Below are positions 34,826 through 43,609 of a DNA stretch of 45,166 nt, piece after piece (position 1 is the first letter of the stretch; each line of letters starts with the position of its first letter). The position numbers were made by a program, and so were the translations under genes. This stretch comes from an uncultured Eubacteriales bacterium (GTDB taxonomy: Bacteria > Bacillota > Clostridia > Lachnospirales > Lachnospiraceae). The stretch is taken from NCBI GenBank assembly GCA_900314775.1, contig OMWM01000010.1, positions 1 through 45,166 on the forward strand, read 5' to 3'. The notes below the pieces were generated by a model. The model searched no databases. It was given only the letters and a program-made list of their open reading frames with translations, and had not been told where the DNA came from.

Positions 34826-35554
34826 TTATTCAGCTACCTGCCATGCCGTATCCAGTGCGATCTTCATCATATCGGTGAAGGAATCGCGGATATCTTCCGG
34901 CGGCAGGAACTCGCCTGTGAAAATATGATCGGACACGGTCAGAATGCTGAGCGCCTTCTTGTGCTCATGCATCGCCAGTGCGTACAGACCTGCTGTCTCC
35001 ATATCCACGCAGAGCATGCCCATATCGCGGAATTTCTTGTTGGCATCCGGGTCGGCGTTGATGAAGACATCCGTTGAAAATACGGAGCCGACTCTGTAAT
35101 TGACGCCGATTTCCTTTGCCGCATTGATGGCCTTCTCCATCAGGTCATAATCCGCTGCCATGGAAAGTCTGCCCGGAAAATCGTACTGATCCGCGTAAGC
35201 GGAATTGGTGGATGCCGCCATCGCCACGACGACATCGCGCGGGTGCAGGTCATCTGCGAGCGCGCCGGTCGAGCCGACACGGATGATGGACTCCACGCCG
35301 AACTGATTGTAGAGCTCCCACGCATACAGATTGGCAGACGGAATACCCATGCCGCTGCCCATGACAGAGATCCTGCGTCCCTTATACGTGCCTGTGTATC
35401 CGAGCATGTTTCTTACCGTATTAAAGCATACCGGATTCTCCAGAAAATTCTCCGCGATGAATTTCGCGCGGAGCGGATCGCCCGGCATCAGCATAACCTT
35501 TGCTACATTGTCCTTCTCCGCCTGAATGCAGGCGGAAACTGATGTAATTACCAT
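34826..35554 (-). CDS. deoD: DeoD-type purine nucleoside phosphorylase
   Basis: A 242-residue hexameric-type phosphorylase splitting purine (deoxy)nucleosides with phosphate to base plus (deoxy)ribose-1-phosphate. It has MPGDPLRAKFIAENFLENP (phosphate site), RVGSTGAL, CVDMETAGLYALA (ribose-binding Glu) and TVSDHIFTGE (catalytic Asp). RBS GGAGG. It follows the mtnA-like gene by 57 bp in the same operon. Here it might supply 5-deoxyribose-1-phosphate or methylthioribose-1-phosphate by acting on 5'-deoxyadenosine or methylthioadenosine, replacing a nucleosidase plus kinase; this is inference. Confidence 0.93.
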   Translation of the reverse strand: MVITSVSACIQAEKDNVAKVMLMPGDPLRAKFIAENFLENPVCFNTVRNMLGYTGTYKGRRISVMGSGMGIPSANLYAWELYNQFGVESIIRVGSTGALADDLHPRDVVVAMAASTNSAYADQYDFPGRLSMAADYDLMEKAINAAKEIGVNYRVGSVFSTDVFINADPDANKKFRDMGMLCVDMETAGLYALAMHEHKKALSILTVSDHIFTGEFLPPEDIRDSFTDMMKIALDTAWQVAE

Positions 35555-35611
35555 GATATATTTCCTCCGTTTCAGCCGGCAGAACGCGTCGCTGCCGGTT
35601 CCTGTCCTGAT

Positions 35612-36682
35612 TTATTTAAAAAGTGCCGCGAGGCTTTCGGTGTACGGCGGACGGCAGATGCCCTTCTCCGTGATAATCGCTGTGATCAGACTGTGGTCGG
35701 TCACATCAAACGACGGATTGTAGCATTTTACCTCCGGCAGTGCCATCGGCTTCGCATAGAATTTCTCCTTGATCTCCTCCGGATCACGCAGCTCGATCTT
35801 GATATCGCCGCCGGTCTTGCAGTTCATGTCGATCGTGGAGGTCGGGCCGAGTACATAGAACGGGATGCCGTAATATTTGGCCAGAATCGCGACACCGCTG
35901 GTGCCGATCTTGTTGGCCGCATCGCCGTTTGCCGCCACGCGGTCGCAGCCGACCATGCACGCCTGCACCCATCCGTTCTTCATGACGATGCTCGCCATGT
36001 TGTCGCAGATCAACGTCACATCGACGCCGGCGCGGCTCAGCTCATAAGAGGTCAGGCGCGCGCCCTGCAGGAGCGGTCTCGTCTCGTCGGCGAAAACATG
36101 GATGTTCACGCCTTTTTCCTTCGCCAGAAACAGCGGTCCCTGGCCGGTGCCGTAGCGGGAAGTCGCCAGCGGACCTGCGTTGCAGTGCGTGAGGATGCCG
36201 TCGCCGTCGTGAATCAGGCTGAGGCCGTACTCGGAAATGGCACGGCACATCGCGATATCCTCCTGGTGAATCGCCAGGCACTCCTCCTCGAGCAGTGTCA
36301 GAATCTCCTGCACGGATTTTCCCTTGTTGTCCGTGACCACCTTCTCCATGCGGCCGAGCGCCCAGCTCAGGTTGACCGCCGTCGGGCGGGAAGAATTCAG
36401 GTAATCCTTCTCCTCACGGAAACGGCGCAGGAATTCGTCGTAATCCTCTGTGTCAAACTGCCGTGCAAGCACGTAAATGCAGTAGCCGGCGCAGATGCCG
36501 ATCGCCGGCGCGCCGCGCACCTGCAGCAGATTGATGGCGTCCCACATCTCCTTGTCATTGGTGAGACTGATATATTTTACCTCGTTCGGCAGCAGCGTCT
36601 GATCGATAATGATGACCGCGCTCCTGTCCTCGCTGAGTTTTACATTGTCAATATGGGTTACCGCTTTGATATCGTGTTCCAT
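35612..36682 (-). CDS. mtnA: MtnA-family methylthioribose-1-phosphate / 5-deoxyribose-1-phosphate isomerase
   Basis: A 356-residue aldose-ketose isomerase of the eIF2B-alpha/MtnA family. It has [16 protein letters not shown], the catalytic Cys in [18 protein letters not shown] and the catalytic Asp in [17 protein letters not shown]. It converts a 5-modified ribose-1-phosphate to the ribulose-1-phosphate, which the class II aldolase encoded 3 bp upstream would cleave. Methionine-salvage genes mtnB, mtnC, mtnD, mtnK are absent from the window, so a DHAP-shunt-type role (MtnA plus aldolase) fits better than the full salvage cycle. Exact substrate is not provable from sequence. Confidence 0.92.
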   Translation of the reverse strand: MEHDIKAVTHIDNVKLSEDRSAVIIIDQTLLPNEVKYISLTNDKEMWDAINLLQVRGAPAIGICAGYCIYVLARQFDTEDYDEFLRRFREEKDYLNSSRPTAVNLSWALGRMEKVVTDNKGKSVQEILTLLEEECLAIHQEDIAMCRAISEYGLSLIHDGDGILTHCNAGPLATSRYGTGQGPLFLAKEKGVNIHVFADETRPLLQGARLTSYELSRAGVDVTLICDNMASIVMKNGWVQACMVGCDRVAANGDAANKIGTSGVAILAKYYGIPFYVLGPTSTIDMNCKTGGDIKIELRDPEEIKEKFYAKPMALPEVKCYNPSFDVTDHSLITAIITEKGICRPPYTESLAALFK

Positions 36683-36685
36683 CGG

Positions 36686-37357
36686 TCAGTCCTCATCTCT
36701 CTTTCCCGCATTTTTCGCGTAGAAGCCGCGCAGGCCGATCATCGTGTCGCACTCTTCCTTGCTGAGCAGGTGGCCGTTCAGATCCGGCAGCGCACCCAGC
36801 TGGTGCATCGTCAGATAAATCTTCGCGGTGTGCTCGAGTGTCTCCATGCGGTCAAACGCATTCCAGAGGTCTCCGCTCCAGGTGATGGCACCGTGGTTGG
36901 CCAGCAGAACCGCATTGTAATCCTTCACAAACGGTTTCAGGCTCTCCGGCACCGCGTCTGTGGAAAGCATCGCAAATTCCGTCACCGGGATCTGGCCGAA
37001 GCCGATGATCATCTCCGGCAGAAATGCCTCATCGAGAGCCTTGTTGCAGCAGGCAAAGGCGGTCGCCGTTACCGGATGCGCGTGGACAATGGCGTTCACG
37101 TCCGGACGGTTTTTATACACCATCAGATGCATCTTGATCTCAGAGGACGGGTAGCGGTCGGATTTGCCCAGCACATTGCCGTCCAGATCCGTCTTCACCA
37201 TCATATCCGGCGTCATTCTGCCCTTGCTCACACCCGACGGTGTGATGAGAATCTCGTTCTCCCCGGTACGGACGGAAATATTGCCGTCGTTGCTTGCAAC
37301 ATAGCCTCTGTCATATAATAATTTACCGACTTTGCAGATCTCTTCTCGCTTGCTCAC
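36686..37357 (-). CDS. Class II (zinc) aldolase, fuculose-1-phosphate aldolase-like
   Basis: A 223-residue class II aldolase/adducin-family enzyme. Zinc ligands are seen in VHAHPVTATAFA and LLANHGAITW, with catalytic Glu in RYPSSEIKMHL. Family members cleave L-fuculose-1-phosphate or, in DHAP shunts, 5-deoxyribulose-1-phosphate or methylthioribulose-1-phosphate to DHAP and an aldehyde. Pairing with mtnA favours the latter. The start is GTG, with AAGGAGG 9 nt upstream; this ribosome binding site overlaps the end of lysC. No fucose genes are near. Confidence 0.9.
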   Translation of the reverse strand: MSKREEICKVGKLLYDRGYVASNDGNISVRTGENEILITPSGVSKGRMTPDMMVKTDLDGNVLGKSDRYPSSEIKMHLMVYKNRPDVNAIVHAHPVTATAFACCNKALDEAFLPEMIIGFGQIPVTEFAMLSTDAVPESLKPFVKDYNAVLLANHGAITWSGDLWNAFDRMETLEHTAKIYLTMHQLGALPDLNGHLLSKEECDTMIGLRGFYAKNAGKRDED

Positions 37358-37361
37358 AGCA

Positions 37362-38699
37362 TCATACCTCCTTGAGCTTCATATTCGGCCGGATGAACGC
37401 TTTGTACAGCGCCCGGATGGCCTTCTCAAAATATTTATCCTTCACACCGACGATGATGTTCAGCTCGCTGGAGCCCTGGTCGATCATCTTGACGTTGATG
37501 CCCTGATTGGCCAGCGCCGCAAATACACGCATCGCGGTGCCGTGTGCATCCTTCATGCCGCGTCCCACGATCGCAATCAGCGAGAGCGACGGCTCGAGAT
37601 CAAGGATATCCGGCTGCACCGCACGGTGGATGCCGGAAATAACCTGCTGTTCCTTCTCGACAAAGTCTTCCTGGTTGACGAACACTGTCATCGTATCGAT
37701 ACCGGACGGCATGTGCTCTATCGAAAGGCCGTTGTCTTCAAATACGGAAAGGACCTTGCGGCAGAACCCGACCTCGTTGTTCATCATATCCTTCTCTATA
37801 TTAATAGCAGAAAATCCCTTCTTGCCGGCAATGCCCGTGATGACGTATTTCGGCTTGCGGCAGGTGTTCTCCACGATCATGGTACCCGGATCCTCCGGCT
37901 TGTTGGTATTGCGGATGTTGATCGGAATGCCCTCGCGGCGCACCGGGAAAATGGCGTCTTCGTGCAGAACCGAGGCTCCCATATAGGAAAGCTCCCGCAG
38001 TTCCTTGTAGGTGACGGTGTCGATGACCTCCGGATCGTCGACGATACGCGGGTCCGCCACCAGACAGCCGGACACATCGGTCCAGTTCTCATACAGGTCC
38101 GCATGCACGGCCGCTGCCACGATCGAACCGGTGATATCGGAGCCGCCTCTTGAGAAAGTCGTCACAATTCCATCGTCGCGCTTGCCGTAAAATCCCGGAA
38201 TTACGGCATAGTCGACGTCACGGATCCGCGCGCTGAGAATCAGATTGGTCTTGTCGGCCTCAAAATTCCCTTCATTATCAAAACGGATCACATCTGCGGC
38301 GTCGATAAACTCGAAGCCGAGGAAGGCGGCCAGAACGATACCGTTCAGGTATTCGCCGCGGGATGCGGCATACTGGCGGTCTGCTCCGTTTTCCACCTCC
38401 TGCACAATGGTCTTGAATTCATCGTCCAGCGACAGGCTCAGATCCAGATCCCGGATAATCGAGTTGTAGCGTTCTTTGATCTTGTCGAAAACTTCCATAT
38501 AATTACCGCCCGCTTTGAACGTATCATAGAATTTATACAGAAGGTCTGTGACCTTTGTGTCACCGCTGAAGCGTTTGCCTGGCGCAGACGGGATTACATA
38601 GCGTCTGTCCGGGTCTGCTTTGACAATACCGGCAACTTTTCTGAACTGCTCGGCATCCGCAAGCGAACTGCCGCCGAATTTTACGACTTTCTTAACCAT
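37362..38699 (-). CDS. lysC: Aspartate kinase
   Basis: First enzyme of the Lys/Thr/Met branch: phosphorylates aspartate. The 445-residue product has KFGGSSLAD at the N-terminus, TFSRGGSDITGSIVAAA (ATP/Asp site) and LYENWTDVSG, followed by two ACT domains (about residues 290-445) for amino-acid feedback. ATG at 38699 is preferred to the upstream in-frame start because GGAG lies before it and the kinase motif begins at once. No lysine riboswitch is visible in the short leader. It is the first gene of a long operon; co-transcription with sulphur-sugar or deoxysugar salvage genes is unusual and could reflect the link from aspartate to methionine and SAM. Confidence 0.95.
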   Translation of the reverse strand: MVKKVVKFGGSSLADAEQFRKVAGIVKADPDRRYVIPSAPGKRFSGDTKVTDLLYKFYDTFKAGGNYMEVFDKIKERYNSIIRDLDLSLSLDDEFKTIVQEVENGADRQYAASRGEYLNGIVLAAFLGFEFIDAADVIRFDNEGNFEADKTNLILSARIRDVDYAVIPGFYGKRDDGIVTTFSRGGSDITGSIVAAAVHADLYENWTDVSGCLVADPRIVDDPEVIDTVTYKELRELSYMGASVLHEDAIFPVRREGIPINIRNTNKPEDPGTMIVENTCRKPKYVITGIAGKKGFSAINIEKDMMNNEVGFCRKVLSVFEDNGLSIEHMPSGIDTMTVFVNQEDFVEKEQQVISGIHRAVQPDILDLEPSLSLIAIVGRGMKDAHGTAMRVFAALANQGINVKMIDQGSSELNIIVGVKDKYFEKAIRALYKAFIRPNMKLKEV

Positions 38700-38795
38700 T
38701 ATCACCACTCCGTTCTGCCACAAATGTGACATTAATTCAGTTTCCGCGTTTCTGCTTTAACATAAGGCATAATACGACATTTTATTATCGTACAG

Positions 38796-38825
38796 ATTAT
38801 AACGCTAAACGGTGCCGGGGCGCAA
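38796..38825 (-). promoter_or_regulatory. lysC operon promoter
   Basis: On the minus strand TTGCGC (38820-38825), 18-bp spacer, TATAAT (38796-38801). It leaves a leader of about 90 nt. Confidence 0.6.
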
Positions 38826-38848
38826 GACGGTATTTGCGCCATCCGGCG

Positions 38849-38877
38849 TTGACAGCGTTTTCCCGCTGCCCTATAAT
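38849..38877 (+). promoter_or_regulatory. Promoter of the EamA transporter gene
   Basis: Consensus TTGACA (38849-38854), 17 bp, TATAAT (38872-38877), 31 bp before the start codon. It is divergent from the lysC promoter, the two -35 elements being about 24 bp apart. Confidence 0.9.
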
Positions 38878-38908
38878 ACTTTCAGTCATATTTTCGGAGG
38901 GGTCTATC

Positions 38909-39886
38909 ATGGGAAAAACGGGAAAAATCAGCTTCAATCCATCTTCACTGCTTCTGCTGCTGGCGGCCTTCATATGGGGCACCGCCTTCGTATCGCAGAG
39001 TGTCGGCATGGATTACATACAGCCCCTCACATTCAGCTGTCTGCGCAACTTTATCGGCGTCGCCGTGCTGATCCCGGCCGCCCTGATCCGGCGCAGCCGT
39101 GCACGGAAAGCGCCGGATTATCATCCGATGACCCGCGCGGACTGGAAGCTGACGCTCCGGGCGGGTTTCGCGTCGGGCGCGGTGCTCGCCGTCGCCAGCA
39201 CGCTGCAGCAGTACGGCATCGCCATGACGACCGTCGGCAAAGCCGGTTTCCTGACAGCGCTCTACATCGTACTCGTGCCGGTTCTCGGCGTTTTCATCGG
39301 CAGGAAGCCCGGCCGGCTGGTTGTGCTCAGCGTAGCCATCGCCGTCGCCGGTCTCTATTTCCTCTGCATGACAGCCGGCAGCTTTCATATGGAAGCGGCG
39401 GACCTGATTCTGATCGCCTGTGCCTTTTCCTTTGCCGTGCAGATTCTGGTCATCGACCGCTACGCCGACCGCGTGGACAGCGTGCTGCTCGCGCTTTTTG
39501 AATTCCTGTTCTGCGGGCTTCTGCTGCTGATTCCCATGTTCGCCGCGGAGCATCCGACCATGGCGCAGGTGGCCAGTGCGTGGCTGCCGCTGCTCTATGC
39601 CGGCGGCCTCTCGAGCGGCGTCGCCTACACGCTGCAGATTGCCGGTCAGAAAGGCACCGATCCGACGATCGCTTCTCTGCTCATGAGTCTGGAATCCGTC
39701 TTCTCGGCGCTCTCCGGCTTCTTTATCCTGCAGCAGGTACTCTCCGGCCGCGAACTGATCGGCTGCGCACTGATGTTTGCGGCGATCATCATCACCCAGA
39801 TGCCGCAGAAAAAGGCAGATGCACCGCTGGAGGCGGCCGATCCGGAAAGCCCCTCGCAGCCCTCATCGGACAGCTCCGCCTTCTGA
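38909..39886 (+). CDS. EamA/DMT-family transporter
   Basis: A 325-residue drug/metabolite transporter with ten hydrophobic helices in two EamA repeats. The first begins LLLLLAAFIWGTAFVSQSVG; the second contains WLPLLYAGGLSSGVAYTLQ and LMSLESVFSALSGFFILQQ. Such proteins export amino acids or other metabolites. ATG at 38909 is set by GGAGGGG and the consensus promoter just upstream; the longer frame from 38726 would include the promoter. Divergence from lysC may hint at amino-acid export, which is speculative. Confidence 0.93.
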   Translation: MGKTGKISFNPSSLLLLLAAFIWGTAFVSQSVGMDYIQPLTFSCLRNFIGVAVLIPAALIRRSRARKAPDYHPMTRADWKLTLRAGFASGAVLAVASTLQQYGIAMTTVGKAGFLTALYIVLVPVLGVFIGRKPGRLVVLSVAIAVAGLYFLCMTAGSFHMEAADLILIACAFSFAVQILVIDRYADRVDSVLLALFEFLFCGLLLLIPMFAAEHPTMAQVASAWLPLLYAGGLSSGVAYTLQIAGQKGTDPTIASLLMSLESVFSALSGFFILQQVLSGRELIGCALMFAAIIITQMPQKKADAPLEAADPESPSQPSSDSSAF

Positions 39887-39913
39887 TGAGACAGACAGAA
39901 ATGAACATTTTCC

Positions 39914-39955
39914 GCAAAAAAAGAACCGGTGAAGACCTGCCGTCTTCACCGGTTC
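39914..39955 (-). terminator. Terminator of the exonuclease III operon
   Basis: Stem GAACCGGTGAAGAC/GTCTTCACCGGTTC (39923-39955) followed on the minus strand by seven T. It may also slow transcripts from the convergent EamA gene. Confidence 0.9.
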
Positions 39956-39970
39956 GCGCTATCTGCCGTA

Positions 39971-40726
39971 TTATTCCGCTATCTCAAGTCCGATCGGGCA
40001 GTGATCGCTGCCCATGACATCCTTATAGATCAGGCTGTCTTTGATCCTGCCGCGCATTGAATCCGACACGATAAAGTAGTCGATGCGCCAGCCGGTATTG
40101 CGCTCGCGGGCCTTCATCCGGTAGGACCACCAGGTGTACTGATCCTTCAGATCCGGATAAAGGTACCGGAAGCTGTCGGTGAACCCCGCCGCAAGAAGCT
40201 CGGTCATCTTCGCGCGCTCCTCATCAGAAAAGCCCGGTTTCCCGACATTGGCCTTCGGATTTTTGATGTCGATCTCCTCGTGTGCGACGTTCAGGTCGCC
40301 GCAGAGAATCACCGGCTTTGTCTCATTCAGCCGCACCATATACCCGCGCAGCGCATCCTCGAACGCCATGCGGTAATCCAGCCGCTTCAGCTCCGGCTGC
40401 GCGTTCGGCGTGTAGCTCGTGATCAGATAGAATTCCGGATACTCCAGCGTGATCACGCGCCCCTCGTCATTGTACTGCCCGTCGATGCCGTTCACGACGG
40501 AAAGCGGCTTCCTGCGGGCAAAAACCGTCGTGCCGGAATACCCCTTGCGGTTGGCGCTGTTCCAGTACACCTCATATCCCGCCGGAATCTCCACCGGCAT
40601 CTGCTCCGGCTGCATCTTGTTCTCCTGCACGCAGAAGACATCGGCATCCGCCTGTGCGAAAAAATCCATGAATCCCTTGTTGATACAGGCGCGCAGCCCG
40701 TTCACGTTCCACGAAATCAGTCTCAA
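39971..40726 (-). CDS. xth: Exodeoxyribonuclease III (AP endonuclease)
   Basis: Base-excision repair nuclease of the ExoIII/APE family, 251 residues. It has RLISWNVNGLRACINKG, the catalytic Glu in CVQENKMQ, CGDLNVAHEEIDIKNPK, GWRIDYFIVSD and the C-terminal DHCPIGLEI His. The start is TTG, giving MRLISWNVNG; it overlaps the stop of the CAT-like gene as TTGA, and GGAGG lies 10 nt upstream, so the longer reading is rejected. Confidence 0.95.
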   Translation of the reverse strand: MRLISWNVNGLRACINKGFMDFFAQADADVFCVQENKMQPEQMPVEIPAGYEVYWNSANRKGYSGTTVFARRKPLSVVNGIDGQYNDEGRVITLEYPEFYLITSYTPNAQPELKRLDYRMAFEDALRGYMVRLNETKPVILCGDLNVAHEEIDIKNPKANVGKPGFSDEERAKMTELLAAGFTDSFRYLYPDLKDQYTWWSYRMKARERNTGWRIDYFIVSDSMRGRIKDSLIYKDVMGSDHCPIGLEIAE

Positions 40727-41406
40727 TGCTTTGCTCCCTCCTGCCGTTTCGGCATCCATTTCTTACAATGCCGGCAGTTATCTTCGATCTCATTCAGCAG
40801 GCGGCTCGTATGAAATCCATCCGCCGCCGCATGATTGACCATCAGGGAAAACGGCAGCAGCCACCGGTCGCCTTCCCGGTGATATTTACCGAAAACAATC
40901 ACGGGAAAATACATCTCCCGCGGACCCGGCGAGTCGTGTGACACGCCCTCAAAGCTGATCCACGGCACGTCCGAGATCGGCACGAACGCATCCGGCCGGT
41001 CCGGCTTCGCCTTCGGCCCCTTTACATCGGCGTACGTCTCCATGTCCTGCACCGCTGCCTCATAAAATTTCGTAAAATCCGGATTCCACTCCGTCCAGAT
41101 GTCCGAAAACGTCTGGTCGTCCTTGTGAAAAATCGTGTAGGACGGATGGCAAACCGCATACCAGCCGGGATTGCCATCCTCATCCAGCCCCATCCGGAAC
41201 TCCTCATGCGCGTTGACCGCAAGCATGACGGCGTAGATCATGGATGGATAAAAACGATACCCCTGCCGGCGGCAGCGCCTGCGCAGCTTCGTCACATCCA
41301 TCTGGACATTGACGACATAGCTCGTGCGGATCGCACCGGTGTAATACAGAAAATGCGCGCGCCGCGGCCATTTCTCCGGGTCAAATACGGTAAATTCTTC
41401 GTTCAT
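40723..41406 (-). CDS. Chloramphenicol acetyltransferase-like protein (CatA fold)
   Basis: A 227-residue member of the CAT family (PF00302-like). The N-terminal WPRRAHFLYYTG and RFYPSMIYAVMLAVNAHEEFRM match CAT structure, and the catalytic loop reads VNHAAADGFH: the catalytic His and Asp of HHxxxDG are kept, but the first His is Asn. It is part of a three-gene operon overlapping its neighbours by 4 bp (ATGA and TTGA), which suggests a chromosomal housekeeping acetyltransferase more than a mobile resistance gene. Activity on chloramphenicol cannot be assumed. Confidence 0.88.
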   Translation of the reverse strand: MNEEFTVFDPEKWPRRAHFLYYTGAIRTSYVVNVQMDVTKLRRRCRRQGYRFYPSMIYAVMLAVNAHEEFRMGLDEDGNPGWYAVCHPSYTIFHKDDQTFSDIWTEWNPDFTKFYEAAVQDMETYADVKGPKAKPDRPDAFVPISDVPWISFEGVSHDSPGPREMYFPVIVFGKYHREGDRWLLPFSLMVNHAAADGFHTSRLLNEIEDNCRHCKKWMPKRQEGAKH

Positions 41407-42350
41407 GCCTTCTGTCTTCCGTTCATATTGAGCTCTATAAATGAAAGGATATCGCCGTCGACTTTGTCGTGATCCTTCTCATTCAGAAGCTCGTGCCGGT
41501 CGCCCGCATAGAGCTTCACATGAATCTTGTGAACGCCGGCCTCGCGGTACGTCTTCGCCACCTCTTTGACGGCTTCTCCGTAGCTGCCGACCGGGTCCTG
41601 TTTGCCGGAGACAAGGAAGAGCGGCACATCCTTCGGAATCCGCTTGTAATTTTCCGGATCCTGAATATACGCAATCAGATCAAAAAGCACCTTGAAGCCG
41701 TTTACCGTGAACGGGAAGCCGCAGTACGGGTCCTTGATATAGCGATCGACATTCACCTCATTGACAGAGAGCCAGTCAAACTCCGTTCTGACCGGTTTGA
41801 TTCTCTTATTATAGGAACCAAAAGCCATCGCATTCAGCACCTTGCTCTTATAACGGTCGCCCTTCACCTTGCCGATCGCCTCCGCGGTCAGCTGCGCCAG
41901 CTTCAGCGCGGCCGCCGGCTGCGCGCCCGTTCCCATGAAAATGGCACCGCTGACGCCTTCTCCGTAGGTCATCATATAGCGTCTTGCGAGGAACGAACCC
42001 ATGCTGTGTCCCATGATGAAAAACGGCAGGTCCGGATAATGCGAACGCACATCCATCGTCACACGGTACATATCATCAACCAGCGTCGCCGATCCTCTGT
42101 CCGTGTTGAAATAGCCAAGTTCCGTATCATCTGCCACCGATTTGCCGTGGCCGAGGTGATCATTGCCGATCACCAGAATACCGCGCTCCGCCATAAACTG
42201 CGCAAAACGGTCATAGCGGTCGATATACTCGCTCATGCCATGTGCGATCTGCAGGATCGCCCGCTTCTCCCCGTCCGGGATCCAGGCAATCACATGCAGT
42301 TTATTGATTCCGTTCTTGGAGCCGATATAACTCTCTTCTTTTTGTACCAT
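41403..42350 (-). CDS. Alpha/beta hydrolase, monoacylglycerol lipase-like
   Basis: A 315-residue serine hydrolase of the lysophospholipase/monoacylglycerol lipase group (Hydrolase_4). It has HGMSEYIDRYDRFAQ, nucleophile elbow GHSMGS, oxyanion region IGNDHLGHG, and a late Asp (SGKQDPVG) and His (YAGDRHELLNE). It is the first gene of the operon with the CAT-like and ExoIII genes. A plausible promoter (TATAAT at 42414-42419, minus strand) lies upstream. Confidence 0.92.
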   Translation of the reverse strand: MVQKEESYIGSKNGINKLHVIAWIPDGEKRAILQIAHGMSEYIDRYDRFAQFMAERGILVIGNDHLGHGKSVADDTELGYFNTDRGSATLVDDMYRVTMDVRSHYPDLPFFIMGHSMGSFLARRYMMTYGEGVSGAIFMGTGAQPAAALKLAQLTAEAIGKVKGDRYKSKVLNAMAFGSYNKRIKPVRTEFDWLSVNEVNVDRYIKDPYCGFPFTVNGFKVLFDLIAYIQDPENYKRIPKDVPLFLVSGKQDPVGSYGEAVKEVAKTYREAGVHKIHVKLYAGDRHELLNEKDHDKVDGDILSFIELNMNGRQKA

Positions 42351-42539
42351 GTTCAGGCACCGCCTTTCTTTATAAACCGAACCGCCGCGCGGTCCGACAG
42401 AATTCCTGTTTTTATTATAACATACAGCCGCCCTCAGATAATTAAATTATGCTTAACGAAAGCCTTTTCCTCGGTTTGTTGATTTCTGTTTTCAGCCGTT
42501 CCATCATAAAATCAGGATACATACAAGGGGGGTTTATGT

Positions 42540-43271
42540 ATGCAGAAAGGTAAATCAGAATATCATTTTTCTATTGACCCGTCCTTTATTTCCCGTGCTG
42601 ATGAAATCATTCTGAACTGGCTGAAGATCAATGATTTCACCTGGCAGAACAAATACGGTGAAAATCTTTACTATAACTACGATGCCATCGTCGGCAATCG
42701 CTGTTTCCAGTACAGATTCGACGGCAATATCGTCCATATCTATGCGTGGATCGTCGGTGTCGGCAAAAAATTTTATAAACTGGAGGGGGCACCGGCCGTC
42801 AACATGGCCGTCAGCTCCTATACATCCATACTAAACGAACTGTTCCGACAGCTGAGCGCGGCGCAGAACCCGCAGGGCATGCCGAGCGAAAATCCTTATG
42901 CCGGGCCGGACAGAGCAGGCTCTCAGCCAGATGCTGCGGCTTACCATAACACAGCCCGGGGCACCGGTTACACAGGCCCGTCATACAGGCAGGACGATAT
43001 CGGCAATACCGCACAGAACATGACCAGCCAGGCAGAGCGCCGCAATGAAAAGCTCTGCGTGATCAGCTTCTTTCTTTCCATACTCGGTCTGATCCTGGCT
43101 CTTTCAAAAACCAGCTACGGCGCCATTATCTACGTTCTTGTGTACATGTTTGCCGTCATGGGCCTGAAGACAAAGAAAAAGCCGATGGCGATTGCCGCTA
43201 TCATCATCGCTTCCGTCTCCATTGCGGTCGTGATCTTCCAGGTAATTTACTATTCCAATATGTACTACTGA
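42540..43271 (+). CDS. Hypothetical protein with C-terminal membrane segments
   Basis: A 243-residue protein of unknown function. Residues 1-105 form a soluble domain (YHFSIDPSFISRADEIILNW, then an aromatic-rich NKYGENLYYNYDAI). A Pro/Gly/Asn-rich linker follows (about 108-165), then two or three membrane helices (about 172-240) with KTKKK between them. Such bipartite proteins with a DUF4190-like tail occur in Clostridia. RBS AAGGGGGG. It stands alone, with a terminator 30 bp after its stop. Confidence 0.7.
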   Translation: MQKGKSEYHFSIDPSFISRADEIILNWLKINDFTWQNKYGENLYYNYDAIVGNRCFQYRFDGNIVHIYAWIVGVGKKFYKLEGAPAVNMAVSSYTSILNELFRQLSAAQNPQGMPSENPYAGPDRAGSQPDAAAYHNTARGTGYTGPSYRQDDIGNTAQNMTSQAERRNEKLCVISFFLSILGLILALSKTSYGAIIYVLVYMFAVMGLKTKKKPMAIAAIIIASVSIAVVIFQVIYYSNMYY

Positions 43272-43608
43272 TTCTCCCTGAAAAGGAAGCAGAAGATGCG
43301 AAAGGACTGCAGAAAACGATTACGTTTTCCCGCAGTCCTTTTAACTGTATGCCGGTATCCGGCCGCTCTATATCAGCGTCATTCTCCGGCAGAAGAAGGA
43401 CAGTTTTCAGCCGGACTTTTCCGGCGATCTTACCGCGGCAGGAGAAGACCTGCTGCCGGACCCGCCGGACGTCAGAGCCGATACGGAGAACGACCATCTG
43501 ATCCTCTCGTCTGCTCCTGGCAGTCAGGAGAGAATTGATCAGAAGCGCTCCAAGGCTAAAACAATACCGGCCGGAACCGGGGTCATTCCCGCGTTCCGGC
43601 CGGTATTG
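43272..43608. other. 337-bp spacer between a hypothetical gene and a convergent Nudix gene
   Basis: It holds two terminators facing each other (43301-43342 on plus, 43556-43609 on minus). Between them a plus-strand open stretch starts after the stop at 43342-43344 and reads LYAGIRPLYISVILRQKKDS, then an acidic tail to about 43557. It lacks a start codon and ribosome binding site and may be the remnant of a lost gene. Confidence 0.5.
43301..43342 (+). terminator. Terminator of the hypothetical membrane protein gene
   Basis: AAAGGACTGC pairs with GCAGTCCTTT, with inner GAAAACG/CGTTTTC, ending in a short T run (TTTT). Confidence 0.8.
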
Positions 43609-43609
43609 T
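43556..43609 (-). terminator. Terminator of the Nudix operon
   Basis: Perfect 17-bp stem ACAATACCGGCCGGAAC with its complement (43561-43609), followed on the minus strand by TTTT. The stem touches the Nudix stop codon. Confidence 0.85.

Noticed and set aside
38700-38800. Lysine riboswitch upstream of lysC
   Set aside because: The leader from the predicted promoter is only about 90 nt and lacks L-box features.
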